A stretch of 64,000 nucleotides of DNA from Streptomyces sp. Ncost-T10-10d (GCF_900091955.1 NZ_FMDF01000238.1:1-64000); one strand, 5' to 3'. Positions 41,592 through 50,742 are shown, counted from the stretch's first letter. Translations and numbers: made by a program. Notes: a model not told the origin generated them from the letters alone.

Positions 41592-43988
41592 GTGCCACCT
41601 GTCACCCAGGCCCCGCAGAGTCCGGGGCCCGCGCTGGAACTGCTGGTCCATGGCGTGGGCGGAGCCACCCCGCAGGAAATGCTCGACGATCCGCGTCCGG
41701 TCCGGGTCACCGGCGACGTGACCGCCGCCATCTACCGCCGCGCCGGGGACATGGACGCCGAACAGCACCCGGAGCGCTACCGCGACCGGCCCATCCCCGA
41801 GGCCTACTGCTGGTCCAACCTCACATCCGGCAACGGCTCGCGCGCGCTGTGGCTGCTACTGCTCCCTTTCATGGTGGTCAACCTCGCCCACTGGATGCGC
41901 CCCACCGCACGGCGCCGTACCCGCGCGGTGCGCCTGTACGGCGTCCTCGTCCGGCTCGTCGCGCTCAGCCTCACGGTCCTGCTGACCGCGGCGGTGTGCG
42001 AGGTCGCGCTCGATCTGACGGCCTGGCAGTGCGCGGGCGTGCCTGACTGCTCGAACCGGCGGTCCTGGCTCGGCTTCCTGTCGACGGCACAGGGCGGTTG
42101 GTGGTCCCAGCCGGGCCGCAGGCTCGCCCTTGCCTCTGTGGTGCCCACCGCCCTGGTGGGGCTGCTCTGGTTCCTGTCCAACCGGACATGGAGCGCGTAC
42201 GAATCGCAGCGCCCGCTCACCGGATCCGAACCGGACGACGCAGACACCGAGACCGCTCACGACGCGAACACCTCCGGCGCCGCGATCGGCGGCCGCCCGG
42301 CTCTCGGCCGGCCCGGATTCTGGTACGGCCGCCGGCTGGTCGCCCGGCTGCGCGCCGCCCACACCGCCGCCGGATTCCTCACCGTCGCCGCATCGGTCGC
42401 GGGCGCCGCGGCCCGTCACGACCGCGCCGTCACCGGCCCCGTGCCGGAGATCCTCGGCAGGCTGGTCGAGGCGGCGCTGATCCTGGGCGCGCTCGTCGTG
42501 CTCTGGGTCATCTGCCGCCGCGGCCGCAGCGAACGACGTCTCGACAACCGGCTCGACCATGCCCTCATCACCTATCTGCCCGCCGCCGCCCTGGCCCTGC
42601 TCGTCCTCGCCGCGGTGTACGCGGCCTGGTCGCGCCCCGCCTGGGTCTCCGCGGGCGCCCTGCCCGGCGATGTCGCCTTCAGCGTCGTTACGCTCGGCCA
42701 GGGGGCGCTCGTCGTCGTCCTCGCCGTGGTGTCGCTGGGTCTGTACCGCCGGACCCCCGAACCCCGCACCGTCATGTACGGGCTCGGCGGACCGGCTGTC
42801 GCCATGCTCGCGTGCGCTCTCGGCGGCGTCATGACCGGCGGGGTCGCTCAGCGCGTCGCCGACTGGCTCGACGGCTCCGGCACCCCGGGCATGGGCAGGA
42901 ACTCCGCCATCGAAGGACCGCCGGTGCTGCTCAGCTGGCAGGCCTCGGTCATCCCCGTGCTCCTGGTGCTGCTGGCGGTACCCGGCCTTCTGCTGCTCGT
43001 ACGCACCTGGCTCGCCGCCCGCGCCCTGGAACCCCAGGTCGACCGGGAGTACGGGCAGGAGCGTCCGGACACCGCCCGGACCCGGCAGATCGCCCGGATC
43101 CGGGCCACGGCAGCCCTCACCGATTCCGCGCCCTGGATCCTCGGCCCGGTCTCCGGCGCCGCGCTGCTGCTCGGTGCGGCGGCGGTCGGCGGGGCCTGGG
43201 CCAGCGGTGAGGTGCCCGGGCTCGCGACGGAGGGAAGCGGCCCGTTCGTCGAGTCCGTGGCCGAAGCGGCCCAGTCGACCGGCTCCTGGATGGTCGGACT
43301 CGGCTTCCTGCTCTTCGTCACCTGGGGACGGCGTGCCTACCGCGACGCCTCCGCCCGGCGCACCATCGGCATCCTCTGGGACGTCGGTACGTTCTGGCCC
43401 CGCGCCGCCCACCCCTTCGCACCTCCCTGCTACGCCGAGCGCGCCGTCCCCGATCTGGCGTCACGGATGTCCGGCTGGACCGGACAGACCCGCGGCAGAC
43501 TCGTCATCTCCGGCCACTCCCAGGGCAGCGTCCTCGCAGCGTCCGCGGTCTGGCAGCTGTCCGCCGAGACCAGGAGCCGGGTCGCCCTGCTCACCTACGG
43601 CTCGCCGATCGAGCGACTGTACGCGCGCTGGTTCCCGGCCTACTTCGGTCCCGCACCGCTGCACGGACTGCACCGGTCCGTGCACTGCTGGCGCAACCTC
43701 TGGCGGGCCACCGACCCGATCGGCGGCCGGGTCCGGCTCGACGAGGGACCGGGGCCCGAGGTGGACCAGGGGCCGTTGAAGGACCCCCTGGTCTACGGGC
43801 GCACCCCCGAACATCCGCTGCCCGAACCCGTTCTGGGGCACTCGGACTACCAGGCCGACCCGGTCTTCGCCCAGGAGCGGGCCGCACTGCTGGACCGGCT
43901 GGCACCGGTCCTGCCGCGCCAGACCGACGGGGAGGAGGCCCAGGACACCCCGCGGTCTCAGGGAAGCTCCGGCAGATCCTCCGGGTAG
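41592..43988 (+). CDS. Multi-pass membrane protein with split alpha/beta-hydrolase elements
   Basis: A 798-aa protein. Near the N terminus, ALELLVHGVGGATPQEML contains an HGxGG oxyanion-type motif. A central region of about 500 residues holds roughly nine to ten transmembrane helices (for example LLLLPFMVVNLAHW and AALALLVLAAVYAAWSRPA). Near the C terminus, GRLVISGHSQGSVLAASAVW contains the nucleophile elbow GHSQG, and later SDYQADPVF is followed by a short tail. In a normal alpha/beta hydrolase the HGxGG strand and the elbow are about 80 residues apart; here a membrane domain separates them. The family is a conserved Streptomyces membrane protein of unknown substrate. GTG 41592 is the start. 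It overlaps the convergent AAA gene by 31 bp. Confidence 0.75.
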   Translation: MPPVTQAPQSPGPALELLVHGVGGATPQEMLDDPRPVRVTGDVTAAIYRRAGDMDAEQHPERYRDRPIPEAYCWSNLTSGNGSRALWLLLLPFMVVNLAHWMRPTARRRTRAVRLYGVLVRLVALSLTVLLTAAVCEVALDLTAWQCAGVPDCSNRRSWLGFLSTAQGGWWSQPGRRLALASVVPTALVGLLWFLSNRTWSAYESQRPLTGSEPDDADTETAHDANTSGAAIGGRPALGRPGFWYGRRLVARLRAAHTAAGFLTVAASVAGAAARHDRAVTGPVPEILGRLVEAALILGALVVLWVICRRGRSERRLDNRLDHALITYLPAAALALLVLAAVYAAWSRPAWVSAGALPGDVAFSVVTLGQGALVVVLAVVSLGLYRRTPEPRTVMYGLGGPAVAMLACALGGVMTGGVAQRVADWLDGSGTPGMGRNSAIEGPPVLLSWQASVIPVLLVLLAVPGLLLLVRTWLAARALEPQVDREYGQERPDTARTRQIARIRATAALTDSAPWILGPVSGAALLLGAAAVGGAWASGEVPGLATEGSGPFVESVAEAAQSTGSWMVGLGFLLFVTWGRRAYRDASARRTIGILWDVGTFWPRAAHPFAPPCYAERAVPDLASRMSGWTGQTRGRLVISGHSQGSVLAASAVWQLSAETRSRVALLTYGSPIERLYARWFPAYFGPAPLHGLHRSVHCWRNLWRATDPIGGRVRLDEGPGPEVDQGPLKDPLVYGRTPEHPLPEPVLGHSDYQADPVFAQERAALLDRLAPVLPRQTDGEEAQDTPRSQGSSGRSSG

Positions 43989-46396
43989 AGCAGCGTGAGG
44001 TCGTCCGTGCTCGGCTCGGCGAGCTGGGCGACCCGGCCCGCATGCCGCTCCACCATCGACTCGAAGGTCTGCCGAGCCGTCCGCCCATTGCCGAAGGCGG
44101 GGCCTTTGGGAAGCTCCGTGAAGTACTTCAGCAGCGCTTCCCCGGCCCCGGACGCCAGGTTGTACTCGTGCTCGTCGGCCTGCTGCTCGACAATGCGCAG
44201 CAGCTCGGCGGGCTCGTAGTCGCTGAAGGTGATGGTCCGTGAAAAGCGGGACGCCACACCGGGGTTGATGGTGAGGAACCGCTCCATCTCATGGGTGTAC
44301 CCGGCGACGATGACGACCACCGCGTCCCGGTGGTCCTCCATCAGCTTCACGAGCGTGTCTATCGCCTCCCGGCCGAAGTCCCGGCCGGAGTCCTCGGGTG
44401 ACAGGGCGTAGGCCTCGTCGACGAACAACACCCCGCCGCGCGCCCGGTCGAAGGCCTCCTGGGTGCGGATGGCAGTGGAGCCGATGTGCTCACCGACCAG
44501 ATCGACGCGGGACACCTCGATCAGGTGGCCGCGCTCCAGTACCCCGAGCGAGGCGAGGATCTCGCCGTACAGCCGGGCCACGGTGGTCTTGCCGGTGCCG
44601 GGGGAGCCGGTGAAGACGAGATGGCGCCGGACCGACGCGGCCTTGAGCCCGGCCTCCTGACGCCGGCGGCCGACCTCGATCATGTCGGTGAGGGCGCGCA
44701 CCTCCCGCTTCACGCTGTCCAGGCCCACCAGCGCGTCCAGTTCCCCGAGGACGGCGTCCGACGCGCGTACCGGCTCCGCGGCGGGCGCCTCGGCCGGGGC
44801 GGGCTCCACGGCACGCGGCCCGGGGACCGCACCGAGCAGCCCGGGGGCCGACTGGGTCGCCGTCAGCACGGCAGGGGCCAAAGGAGCGGGGGAGCGGAGC
44901 GCGCTCTCGTCGCTCGTGCAGTCCTCCACGACGGGCCCCGCTCCCGTGCCGTCGCCGTGGGCGGCGCCGCCTTCGGCGAACTCGTATCCACCGCGGGCAC
45001 ACCGCTCGGTACGGCAACGGGTCAGAGTCGTACGGCAGCCGTCCATCACATGGAAGCCATAGCCCTCGCTTCCGGTGACCCGGCAGCTGTGGAAGGTGCC
45101 GCGGCCCTCTGCGGAGACGTAGAAACCGGCCTCGGCGGGGGAGGTGACCGTGCAACGCTCGATCGTCGGGTCGGCGCCCTTGGTGACGATCACTCCGGTC
45201 TGCGCGGCGTCGATGGTGCAGTTGTTCAGCGTGCCGCCGCTGCCGTGATCGCGGAACCAGGCGCCGGTGGACGCCTCACGGATGCGGCAGTCGTCGAGCT
45301 GAGCGGTCGCCCCGTCGCTCACCGACACCGCGGTATTGCGGACCTGGGACAGATCGCTGTCGACCACATCGGCGCGCGATCCCCGGTCGAGCACGAAGAT
45401 GGCGTCCGGTACGTCGTGGACCCGGCAGGAGTCCAGTATCACGGTCGCCCCGTCACTCACCCAGACCGCCGGGTAGTCGCCCGTACTGTCATGTATTTCA
45501 CACTGGTTGGCGTCGACACGGGTACCGGGGTCCCAGACCGACAGGCCGTTGCGGCCGAACCGGCGCACCGTGGAGCGGGTCAGCGTCAGGACCGAACGGG
45601 AACGCAGATCCACCGCGTTCTCCGGGATGTCGTGGATGTCGCAGTCGGCGAGTGTCAGTACGGCGTCGGTGTCGAGCGTGACCCCGTCCGCCGAAGTTCG
45701 GTGCACCGTACAGTCGGTGAGGTGGGCGGCCGCGCGAGCGGTCACCTGTATCCCACTGCCCTTGATCTCGTACACCTCGCAGCCGACGGCCTCCAGGCCG
45801 CTGCCCTCGCCGGTGACGTTCAGCCCCGCGCCCGACGCATGGTGGATCCGGCAGCGCTCCAGCCGCGGATGCGCACCGTCACGTACCGAGACACCGGACT
45901 GACCGGCCGAGACGACCTCGCACTGTTCGAACACCCCGCCCGCACCGTCGAGTACGGCGATCCCGACCCCGGCCGGGTTGTCGACCGTGCAGCGGCGTAC
46001 GGTCGGCCGGGCCGCACCACGCACCTCGATCCCGGCGGCCGAACGCGTGACGATCCGCAGATCCGCGAGTTCCGGCGCGCCGTCCTCGACGAGCAGTGCC
46101 GGGGCCGTCGAGTCCTGACCCTCCACATGCAGGTCCGAGACGACGGCGGAGGCACGGACGGTCAGCGGCACGCCGTCGACCGGTGCGATCCGAACGGAAC
46201 CGACCGAGCCCTCGGGGCCGCGCAGCGTCACCGCACGGTGCAGGACCAGATTCTCCCGGTAGGTGCCCGGCGCGACGGTGAGGACATCACCGTCGGCCGC
46301 GGCCTCCAGGGCTGCGGTGAGGGAGGCGTATTCGCCTGTGCGGCGCCGCCACCGCGATGTGCCGGTGTGCGTCACCTGGACCGTGCCCTGTGCCAT
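43958..46396 (-). CDS. Right-handed beta-helix protein fused to a CbbX/EccA-type AAA+ ATPase
   Basis: An 812-aa fusion. Residues 20-480 form a parallel beta-helix built from many 22- to 24-residue repeats (GVTLDTDAVLTLADCDIHDI, AVWVSDGATVILDSCRVHDV, GAWFRDHGSGGTLNNCTIDA), as in pectate-lyase-like proteins. An Ala/Pro-rich linker spans about 500-550. The C-terminal AAA+ domain has LVGLDSVKREVRALTDMIEV, Walker A GSPGTGKTT (near residue 598), Walker B GVLFVDEAYAL, and ASRFSRTITFSDY (sensor and arginine finger). AAA domains of this type remodel Rubisco activase clients (CbbX) or serve type VII secretion (EccA). A repeat scaffold directly on an ATPase suggests a substrate-recruiting arm. It lies head-to-tail with the downstream membrane gene. 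Confidence 0.88.
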   Translation of the reverse strand: MAQGTVQVTHTGTSRWRRRTGEYASLTAALEAAADGDVLTVAPGTYRENLVLHRAVTLRGPEGSVGSVRIAPVDGVPLTVRASAVVSDLHVEGQDSTAPALLVEDGAPELADLRIVTRSAAGIEVRGAARPTVRRCTVDNPAGVGIAVLDGAGGVFEQCEVVSAGQSGVSVRDGAHPRLERCRIHHASGAGLNVTGEGSGLEAVGCEVYEIKGSGIQVTARAAAHLTDCTVHRTSADGVTLDTDAVLTLADCDIHDIPENAVDLRSRSVLTLTRSTVRRFGRNGLSVWDPGTRVDANQCEIHDSTGDYPAVWVSDGATVILDSCRVHDVPDAIFVLDRGSRADVVDSDLSQVRNTAVSVSDGATAQLDDCRIREASTGAWFRDHGSGGTLNNCTIDAAQTGVIVTKGADPTIERCTVTSPAEAGFYVSAEGRGTFHSCRVTGSEGYGFHVMDGCRTTLTRCRTERCARGGYEFAEGGAAHGDGTGAGPVVEDCTSDESALRSPAPLAPAVLTATQSAPGLLGAVPGPRAVEPAPAEAPAAEPVRASDAVLGELDALVGLDSVKREVRALTDMIEVGRRRQEAGLKAASVRRHLVFTGSPGTGKTTVARLYGEILASLGVLERGHLIEVSRVDLVGEHIGSTAIRTQEAFDRARGGVLFVDEAYALSPEDSGRDFGREAIDTLVKLMEDHRDAVVVIVAGYTHEMERFLTINPGVASRFSRTITFSDYEPAELLRIVEQQADEHEYNLASGAGEALLKYFTELPKGPAFGNGRTARQTFESMVERHAGRVAQLAEPSTDDLTLLYPEDLPELP

Positions 46397-46547
46397 GGCG
46401 CTGTTGTGCCCCCACCTCGTGCGTGTGTGATGCCCGTGTCACCGGCCTTGCGGCAGCGACGAACCCCGGGCCCGCCCACCGAGGAAACGGGCGGGCCGGT
46501 CCACCGTAGCGCGCGCGGGGGCGGGAGTTGACCCGATCGGCAGCTGA

Positions 46548-47156
46548 TCAGCTGCCGGTCCCCGTCCTGCCCCAGTCCGGACCGGCCTTCGCCCAGGCTC
46601 GGTCGATGCGGATGTACCGCCCCCGCATCATGCGCCGGACGATCAGGCGCCGGCCGCCCTCGACCAGTCCGGCGGCGAGCAGCATCGCCCCGAGCCCGGC
46701 CAGCGCGGCATGCCTATGAGCCGTCGGCGCGTCCATGGGCCGTAGCGTGGGGCGGCCGTCGAGGTCTGTCCAGATCTTCACCTCGGCCCCGGGATCCGTC
46801 TTGCGGGAGGAGGTGGTCACCGTACCGCGGCGGTCCGTGCCGTCCGGAGCCTTCCAGCGCGCCACCACCGAGGTCTGCGTGGTGCGTTCCGAGGACACTT
46901 CGGGATCGGCGACGCGATGTGCTGCTCCCGAAGCCCGGCGCACCACGACCGCGGTCGTGGTACGACGCTGGGCCTGCTGAGCCCGCACCGATTTCTGCAG
47001 GGCGTCGTCCGTGAGCGAACCGCACACCCAGCCCACTGCCGGTGCCGCCAGCACCATGAGCAGCAGTGCGACAAGAGCCACCCACGCCTCGCGCCGGTCA
47101 GTGGCGCGGCGCAGGGGGTTGTGCCGCCAACGCCACACTCCCGTAACCGCTCGCAC
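46548..47156 (-). CDS. Rv1733c-like two-TM membrane protein
   Basis: A 202-aa protein with two hydrophobic segments (EAWVALVALLLMVLAAPAVG near the N terminus and HAALAGLGAMLLAAGLVEGG near the C terminus) enclosing an extracytoplasmic domain of about 110 residues with short beta strands (TTAVVVRRASGAAHRVADPE, TVTTSSRKTDPGAEVKIWTD). This architecture is that of the Rv1733c family, common in actinobacteria and of unknown function. GTG 47156 is preceded by GGAAGGGGG. It points the same way as the upstream low-complexity gene. Confidence 0.8.
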   Translation of the reverse strand: MRAVTGVWRWRHNPLRRATDRREAWVALVALLLMVLAAPAVGWVCGSLTDDALQKSVRAQQAQRRTTTAVVVRRASGAAHRVADPEVSSERTTQTSVVARWKAPDGTDRRGTVTTSSRKTDPGAEVKIWTDLDGRPTLRPMDAPTAHRHAALAGLGAMLLAAGLVEGGRRLIVRRMMRGRYIRIDRAWAKAGPDWGRTGTGS

Positions 47157-47350
47157 AGTCCTGCACCCCCTTCCGTATCCGTCTTAACCTGATACGGCAC
47201 GCTTCGCTCGCCGGAGCAGCGAAGAGAGAGCAACCTCACCCTGGCCAACGCACGGACTGCCCCCGCCAGTTCCCCTGCCCCACCGGTCCGGGCTGACGGT
47301 TCGTCCGGGGCGTGCGCGACCGAGGGGCTGTGCTGTCGGCGCGGGAACAC

Positions 47351-47391
47351 CGAGGTCGCCGTCGAGTCCCCATGGCTCGACGGCGACCTCG
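47351..47391 (-). terminator. Terminator of the low-complexity protein gene
   Basis: A 16-bp perfect stem (cgaggtcgccgtcgag / ctcgacggcgacctcg) with a 9-base loop lies 14 bp after the stop of the Pro/Gln-rich gene, reading leftward. No T tract follows, as is usual in Streptomyces. Confidence 0.7.
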
Positions 47392-47404
47392 TGCGATTCC
47401 CGGC

Positions 47405-47878
47405 TCAGTACCCCCGGCCCTGGTACGGGCGGTTGTACGGGTCCTCGTAGGGCGAGGGTGCCGGCGCGGGCCGCGGTGACGCCGGACGCATCGCCTCGTA
47501 ACCGGTGCCGGGCGCGGGCCGCTGCTGCTGCGGCGGATAGGGCGCCTGGTACCCGCCGCGGGCCGCGGTCGGCTGCTGCGGGATGTACGGCGCCGGGGCG
47601 TGCTGCAACTGCGCGGGCTGCATCGGCGCGTAACCCTGCTGAGCCGGCTGCTGGTAGCCGTAAGACGGATTGGACTGGGAGGGCGCCGCGGGAAGAGCCG
47701 GCAGCGCCGCCGGGAGAGCCGGCAGATAGCTGTTGCCGGTGTCATAGGCGGCAGGCACTCGGATCGGAGCGATCTGAGGGGTGCCCCGCTCCGCGACCAG
47801 GGAGTCGTAGATCGGAGTGTCGGGGAACGACGGTGCGGCGTAGTAGCCGCCGCCGTAGGTGGAGCGGGGGGAGGTCAT
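47405..47878 (-). CDS. Conserved Pro/Gln/Tyr-rich low-complexity protein
   Basis: A 157-aa disordered protein. The N-terminal 60 residues are conserved-looking (MTSPRSTYGGGYYAAPSFPD, TPIYDSLVAERGTPQIAPIR, VPAAYDTGNSYLPALPAALP), and the rest is rich in Q, P, Y and A (YGYQQPAQQGYAPMQPAQLQ). I recall very similar N termini in many Streptomyces genomes, so it is a genus-conserved protein, likely cytoplasmic with a scaffold or condensate-like tail, but no function is known. It starts at ATG 47878, close to a divergent promoter region. Confidence 0.8.
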   Translation of the reverse strand: MTSPRSTYGGGYYAAPSFPDTPIYDSLVAERGTPQIAPIRVPAAYDTGNSYLPALPAALPALPAAPSQSNPSYGYQQPAQQGYAPMQPAQLQHAPAPYIPQQPTAARGGYQAPYPPQQQRPAPGTGYEAMRPASPRPAPAPSPYEDPYNRPYQGRGY

Positions 47879-48022
47879 GACACCTAAGTTAAGCCCACGA
47901 TGTGCTGGTTGGGGAGTCCCAATCTTAGGGTCATCCGTTTTACGCTGGTTCTGTCCGCCTGACCTGCTAAATCACCGTTAAAGCTTCCGTTAACAGCGGG
48001 GGCTTTTCCGTTGGAGGGCCCC

Positions 48023-48547
48023 ATGGCTGACGAGAAGTGGTGGATGGGCTGCAAGGACGGCACCCGCGTGGCACCCGCCGGGACGGAGGGCTTCGACCCC
48101 GAGCGCCTGGAACCCGACGACTGTCAGGAGATCGCCGAGGGCAACCGCGGCCCGCCGATCGTCACCGCCGGCTGCGCGCTCGGGGACTACTGGGCCTACT
48201 GGCTCGGCGGCGTCGCCACCCACCGGTTTCGGGAGAACATCCACCCGCTGCGCCGCCTGCGTCCGTCTCCGCCGCATCCCCGATCTGCGGCACCAAGAAG
48301 GACGCCCGACTCACGGTCAAGGACGTACGCACCTTCTTCGAGCGGTTCCACCGCCTCCGAGCCGCTGCGCGAGTCCGCACTGAGGCGAGACGTCGCATAC
48401 GGCGACCACGAGAACCTCGTCGAGGAGTTCCGGGCGCGCGTCAGGGCACAGAATGTCACCCCATCCGCCATGCGGGAACTCACCTCCAAGTACACCGAGT
48501 TGAAGGAGGCGCTGACAGTCGGCACACACGATCTCGCCAAGGAGTGA
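48023..48547 (+). CDS. Hypothetical protein (174 aa), possibly frame-damaged
   Basis: ATG 48023 follows GGAGGG with good spacing. The first 80 residues (MADEKWWMGCKDGTRVAPAG, FDPERLEPDDCQEIAEGNRG, WAYWLGGVATHRFRENIHPL) and the last 60 (DVAYGDHENLVEEFRARVRA, MRELTSKYTELKEALTVGTH) look like real protein. The middle in this frame is R/P/S-rich and unnatural, while another frame there reads KKDARLTVKDVRTFFERFHR. Two compensating frameshifts, or loss of function, are likely. I recognise no family. Confidence 0.5.
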   Translation: MADEKWWMGCKDGTRVAPAGTEGFDPERLEPDDCQEIAEGNRGPPIVTAGCALGDYWAYWLGGVATHRFRENIHPLRRLRPSPPHPRSAAPRRTPDSRSRTYAPSSSGSTASEPLRESALRRDVAYGDHENLVEEFRARVRAQNVTPSAMRELTSKYTELKEALTVGTHDLAKE

Positions 48548-48718
48548 GCCGTCACCGCGACCCTCCGGCGGACAGTTGCGGAACTCGACCTGGAACTTCA
48601 GCAGGCCCGGGTAGAAATCGAGCAGTCCGGGAACGTCACCCGTCTTCCTGCCCAGCGCCGACGGGCGTCCCGTCGTTGACTGTTCCCAAGCGGGATGGGT
48701 GCCGCCACCGGTCCGCGC

Positions 48719-49243
48719 TCAGCCCTCCAGGCTTCCGATTGCCTCGGCCAGCCATTTCTTCTCCTCGGCGCTGGTGGCGCGAGCGATGCGCAGCATGCCC
48801 TGCCGGAAGAGGCCGGGCGCCTCCTCGGCTCGCACGGGCTCGCCATCGCGGTAGAAGAAGCTCGCCGGGATGTCGAGGAAGGTCTGCCGGCGGCGCAGGA
48901 CCTCGGCCTGCTCGGCGCGGTCCGGGAGATGGTGCAGGAAGGCAAGCAGAGTGAAGAAGCGCTGCCCATCGGTGATTTCGGACTCCTTGGGGTGCCGCAA
49001 TCGGGCCAGCAGTTCGGTGCGGCCCGCCTCGGTGAGGGACAGGATCCGGCGGGGCGCGGCACCGCTTCCGGGCTGGGTGCGCTGCTCGACCAGACCCGCT
49101 TTCACCAGCCGGGAGATGGCCGGATAGAGCGCCCCGTCACTTACCGGGCGGATGTGGCCACTGAGGCCCTGGATGCGGGCTTTCACCTCGTATCCGTGCA
49201 GTGACTCCTCGAAGAGGAAACCCAGAATCGACAGCTCCAGCAT
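48719..49243 (-). CDS. PadR-family transcriptional regulator
   Basis: A 174-aa winged-helix repressor of the PadR group. ILGFLFEESLHGYEVKARIQ, IRPVSDGALYPAISRLVKAG and LVEQRTQPGSGAAPRRILSL form the DNA-binding domain with the conserved GxLYP motif. The C-terminal helical domain (FTLLAFLHHLPDRAEQAEVL) mediates dimerisation. ATG 49243 is preceded by GGAAGGAG. It is divergent from a MATE efflux gene, with a 41-bp near-complete inverted repeat between, the probable operator. Confidence 0.9.
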   Translation of the reverse strand: MLELSILGFLFEESLHGYEVKARIQGLSGHIRPVSDGALYPAISRLVKAGLVEQRTQPGSGAAPRRILSLTEAGRTELLARLRHPKESEITDGQRFFTLLAFLHHLPDRAEQAEVLRRRQTFLDIPASFFYRDGEPVRAEEAPGLFRQGMLRIARATSAEEKKWLAEAIGSLEG

Positions 49244-49302
49244 GCCCCGAGCTCCTTCCTGCGCCTGTCAGCGCGCTTGCCCGTCCCGTCCCGTCATGTT
49301 AT

Positions 49303-49343
49303 CTCTTTTCGCTGTACCTCGATTAGAGGTACAGCGAAAAGAG
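49303..49343. promoter_or_regulatory. PadR operator: 18-bp perfect inverted repeat
   Basis: Arms at 49303-49320 and 49326-49343 (ctcttttcgctgtacctc and its perfect complement) flank the 5-bp spacer GATTA. The AT-rich arms contrast with the GC-rich surroundings. It lies 10 bp before the MATE start and about 60 bp before padR, so it can control both divergent promoters. Confidence 0.8.
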
Positions 49344-49353
49344 GGGTGCAGTC

Positions 49354-50742
49354 ATGGGGGCAGCAGAACACCGGCGCAGGCTGGTGTCGCTCGCGTATCC
49401 GGTCTACTTCGAGCTTCTCGCGGGTGTCACGGCCGGGATCATCAACATGGTGTGGGTGGCGCGGCTCGGCGGGGGCGCTGTCGCCGCGGTGGCTGTCGCC
49501 ACGAATGTTGAGAACCTGCTGCTCGGCGTCATCCTCGTCGCCGGCTCGGGCACGACTGTGCTCGTCGCACGAGCCAGAGGCGCGGAGGATTCGGCAGCGA
49601 TGCGCTCCGCCGTGCGTGGCGGATGGGTCCTGTGGGCGCTCGTCACACCCTTCGTCGCCATCGGTGGATACCTGTGCCGCGAACCGCTCGCCCACCTCGT
49701 ACTCGGCGGCACTGGCGGCGACTCGCTGCCCCTCACCACTGGCTATTTCTCGATCGCATTGCCAGGAATCGCGGTGTTCTTCGCCACCAACGTCGTCGAC
49801 GGCATCATCAAAGGTGCGGGCGACACCCGCACCCCGATGAAGCTGGCGATCCTCGCGAACGGACTGATTCTCGGGCTGGATCCCTTGTTCATCCTGGGGC
49901 TCGACCTCGGGGTGCGTGGGGCGGCGATCGCCACAGTGCTGGGCCGGACGGTTGCGCTCATGTGCGGTTTCGTGGCGCTGCACCGCAACGGCGTACTGCG
50001 ACAGGCAGCCCGGACGGCCCCGAACCGGGCCGGTTCGCCCGGCGCCGATGCGCGCAGGACGGCTGCGACCGGGCTTCCCATGTCGGCCGACTTCGTCGCA
50101 CGGATGGCGGGGGCGCTCGCACTCGTCGCCATCGTCGCCCGGATCGGCGTCAGCGAGGTCGCTGCGTACGGGATCGCGACGAAGGCGATGTACGTCGCGA
50201 CCATGGCCTTCTACGCGATACGCCAGGCTGCCGCCATCCGCACCGCCCATCTGCTCGGTGCCGGACGCGACGAGCGGCGGGCCATCGGGCGACAGGTGGT
50301 GCTCCTCGCCGGATCGCTCGGGGTCACGGCCCTGCTGACACTGCTCGCCGTCGGGCCGTGGATCATGCGGGCCTTCGGCAGCGAGGGGGAGGTGGCCGAG
50401 GCGGGGGCACTCTATCTGCGCTGCCTGGGGCCGTACTTGATGCTTCTCGCTTGCTTCATCGCGCTGGGCGGGGTGTTCGAGGGCAGCGGTGGCAGCGCCG
50501 CTCTTGCGCGGATCACCGCGTGCGGCGTGGCACTCCAACTCACCCTGGCATACAGCCTGTCGGGTTCGGGGCTGCCCGGCATCTGCCTGGCCATGGCGCT
50601 GTCCATGGCACTCCAGTGCGCAGCCATCGCCAGGATGTATCGGCGCACGGAACATCCGACAGCTACTGACTGCGACAACAGTCGGGTGAAAGTCTCTGTC
50701 ACAGAGCCCGACAGCCCTTCCCCCGACAAGCGACGTGCCTGA
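49354..50742 (+). CDS. MATE-family multidrug efflux transporter
   Basis: A 462-aa transporter with 12 hydrophobic segments in two MatE bundles. The first bundle has FELLAGVTAGIINMVWVARL and NVENLLLGVILVAGSGTTVL, then NVVDGIIKGAGDTRTPMKLA, a typical MATE motif. The second starts near 250 with GLPMSADFVARMAGALALVA and has AYGIATKAMYVATMAFYAIR. Na+ or H+ drives export of cationic drugs. GAGGGG precedes ATG 49354. It is divergent from padR and behind the 41-bp palindrome, so it is probably derepressed by a PadR ligand. Confidence 0.92.
   Translation: MGAAEHRRRLVSLAYPVYFELLAGVTAGIINMVWVARLGGGAVAAVAVATNVENLLLGVILVAGSGTTVLVARARGAEDSAAMRSAVRGGWVLWALVTPFVAIGGYLCREPLAHLVLGGTGGDSLPLTTGYFSIALPGIAVFFATNVVDGIIKGAGDTRTPMKLAILANGLILGLDPLFILGLDLGVRGAAIATVLGRTVALMCGFVALHRNGVLRQAARTAPNRAGSPGADARRTAATGLPMSADFVARMAGALALVAIVARIGVSEVAAYGIATKAMYVATMAFYAIRQAAAIRTAHLLGAGRDERRAIGRQVVLLAGSLGVTALLTLLAVGPWIMRAFGSEGEVAEAGALYLRCLGPYLMLLACFIALGGVFEGSGGSAALARITACGVALQLTLAYSLSGSGLPGICLAMALSMALQCAAIARMYRRTEHPTATDCDNSRVKVSVTEPDSPSPDKRRA

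Noticed and set aside
45000-46400. Tandem DNA repeats or CRISPR-like array in the beta-helix gene
   Set aside because: The repeats are at protein level with varied DNA, and there are no regular spacers.
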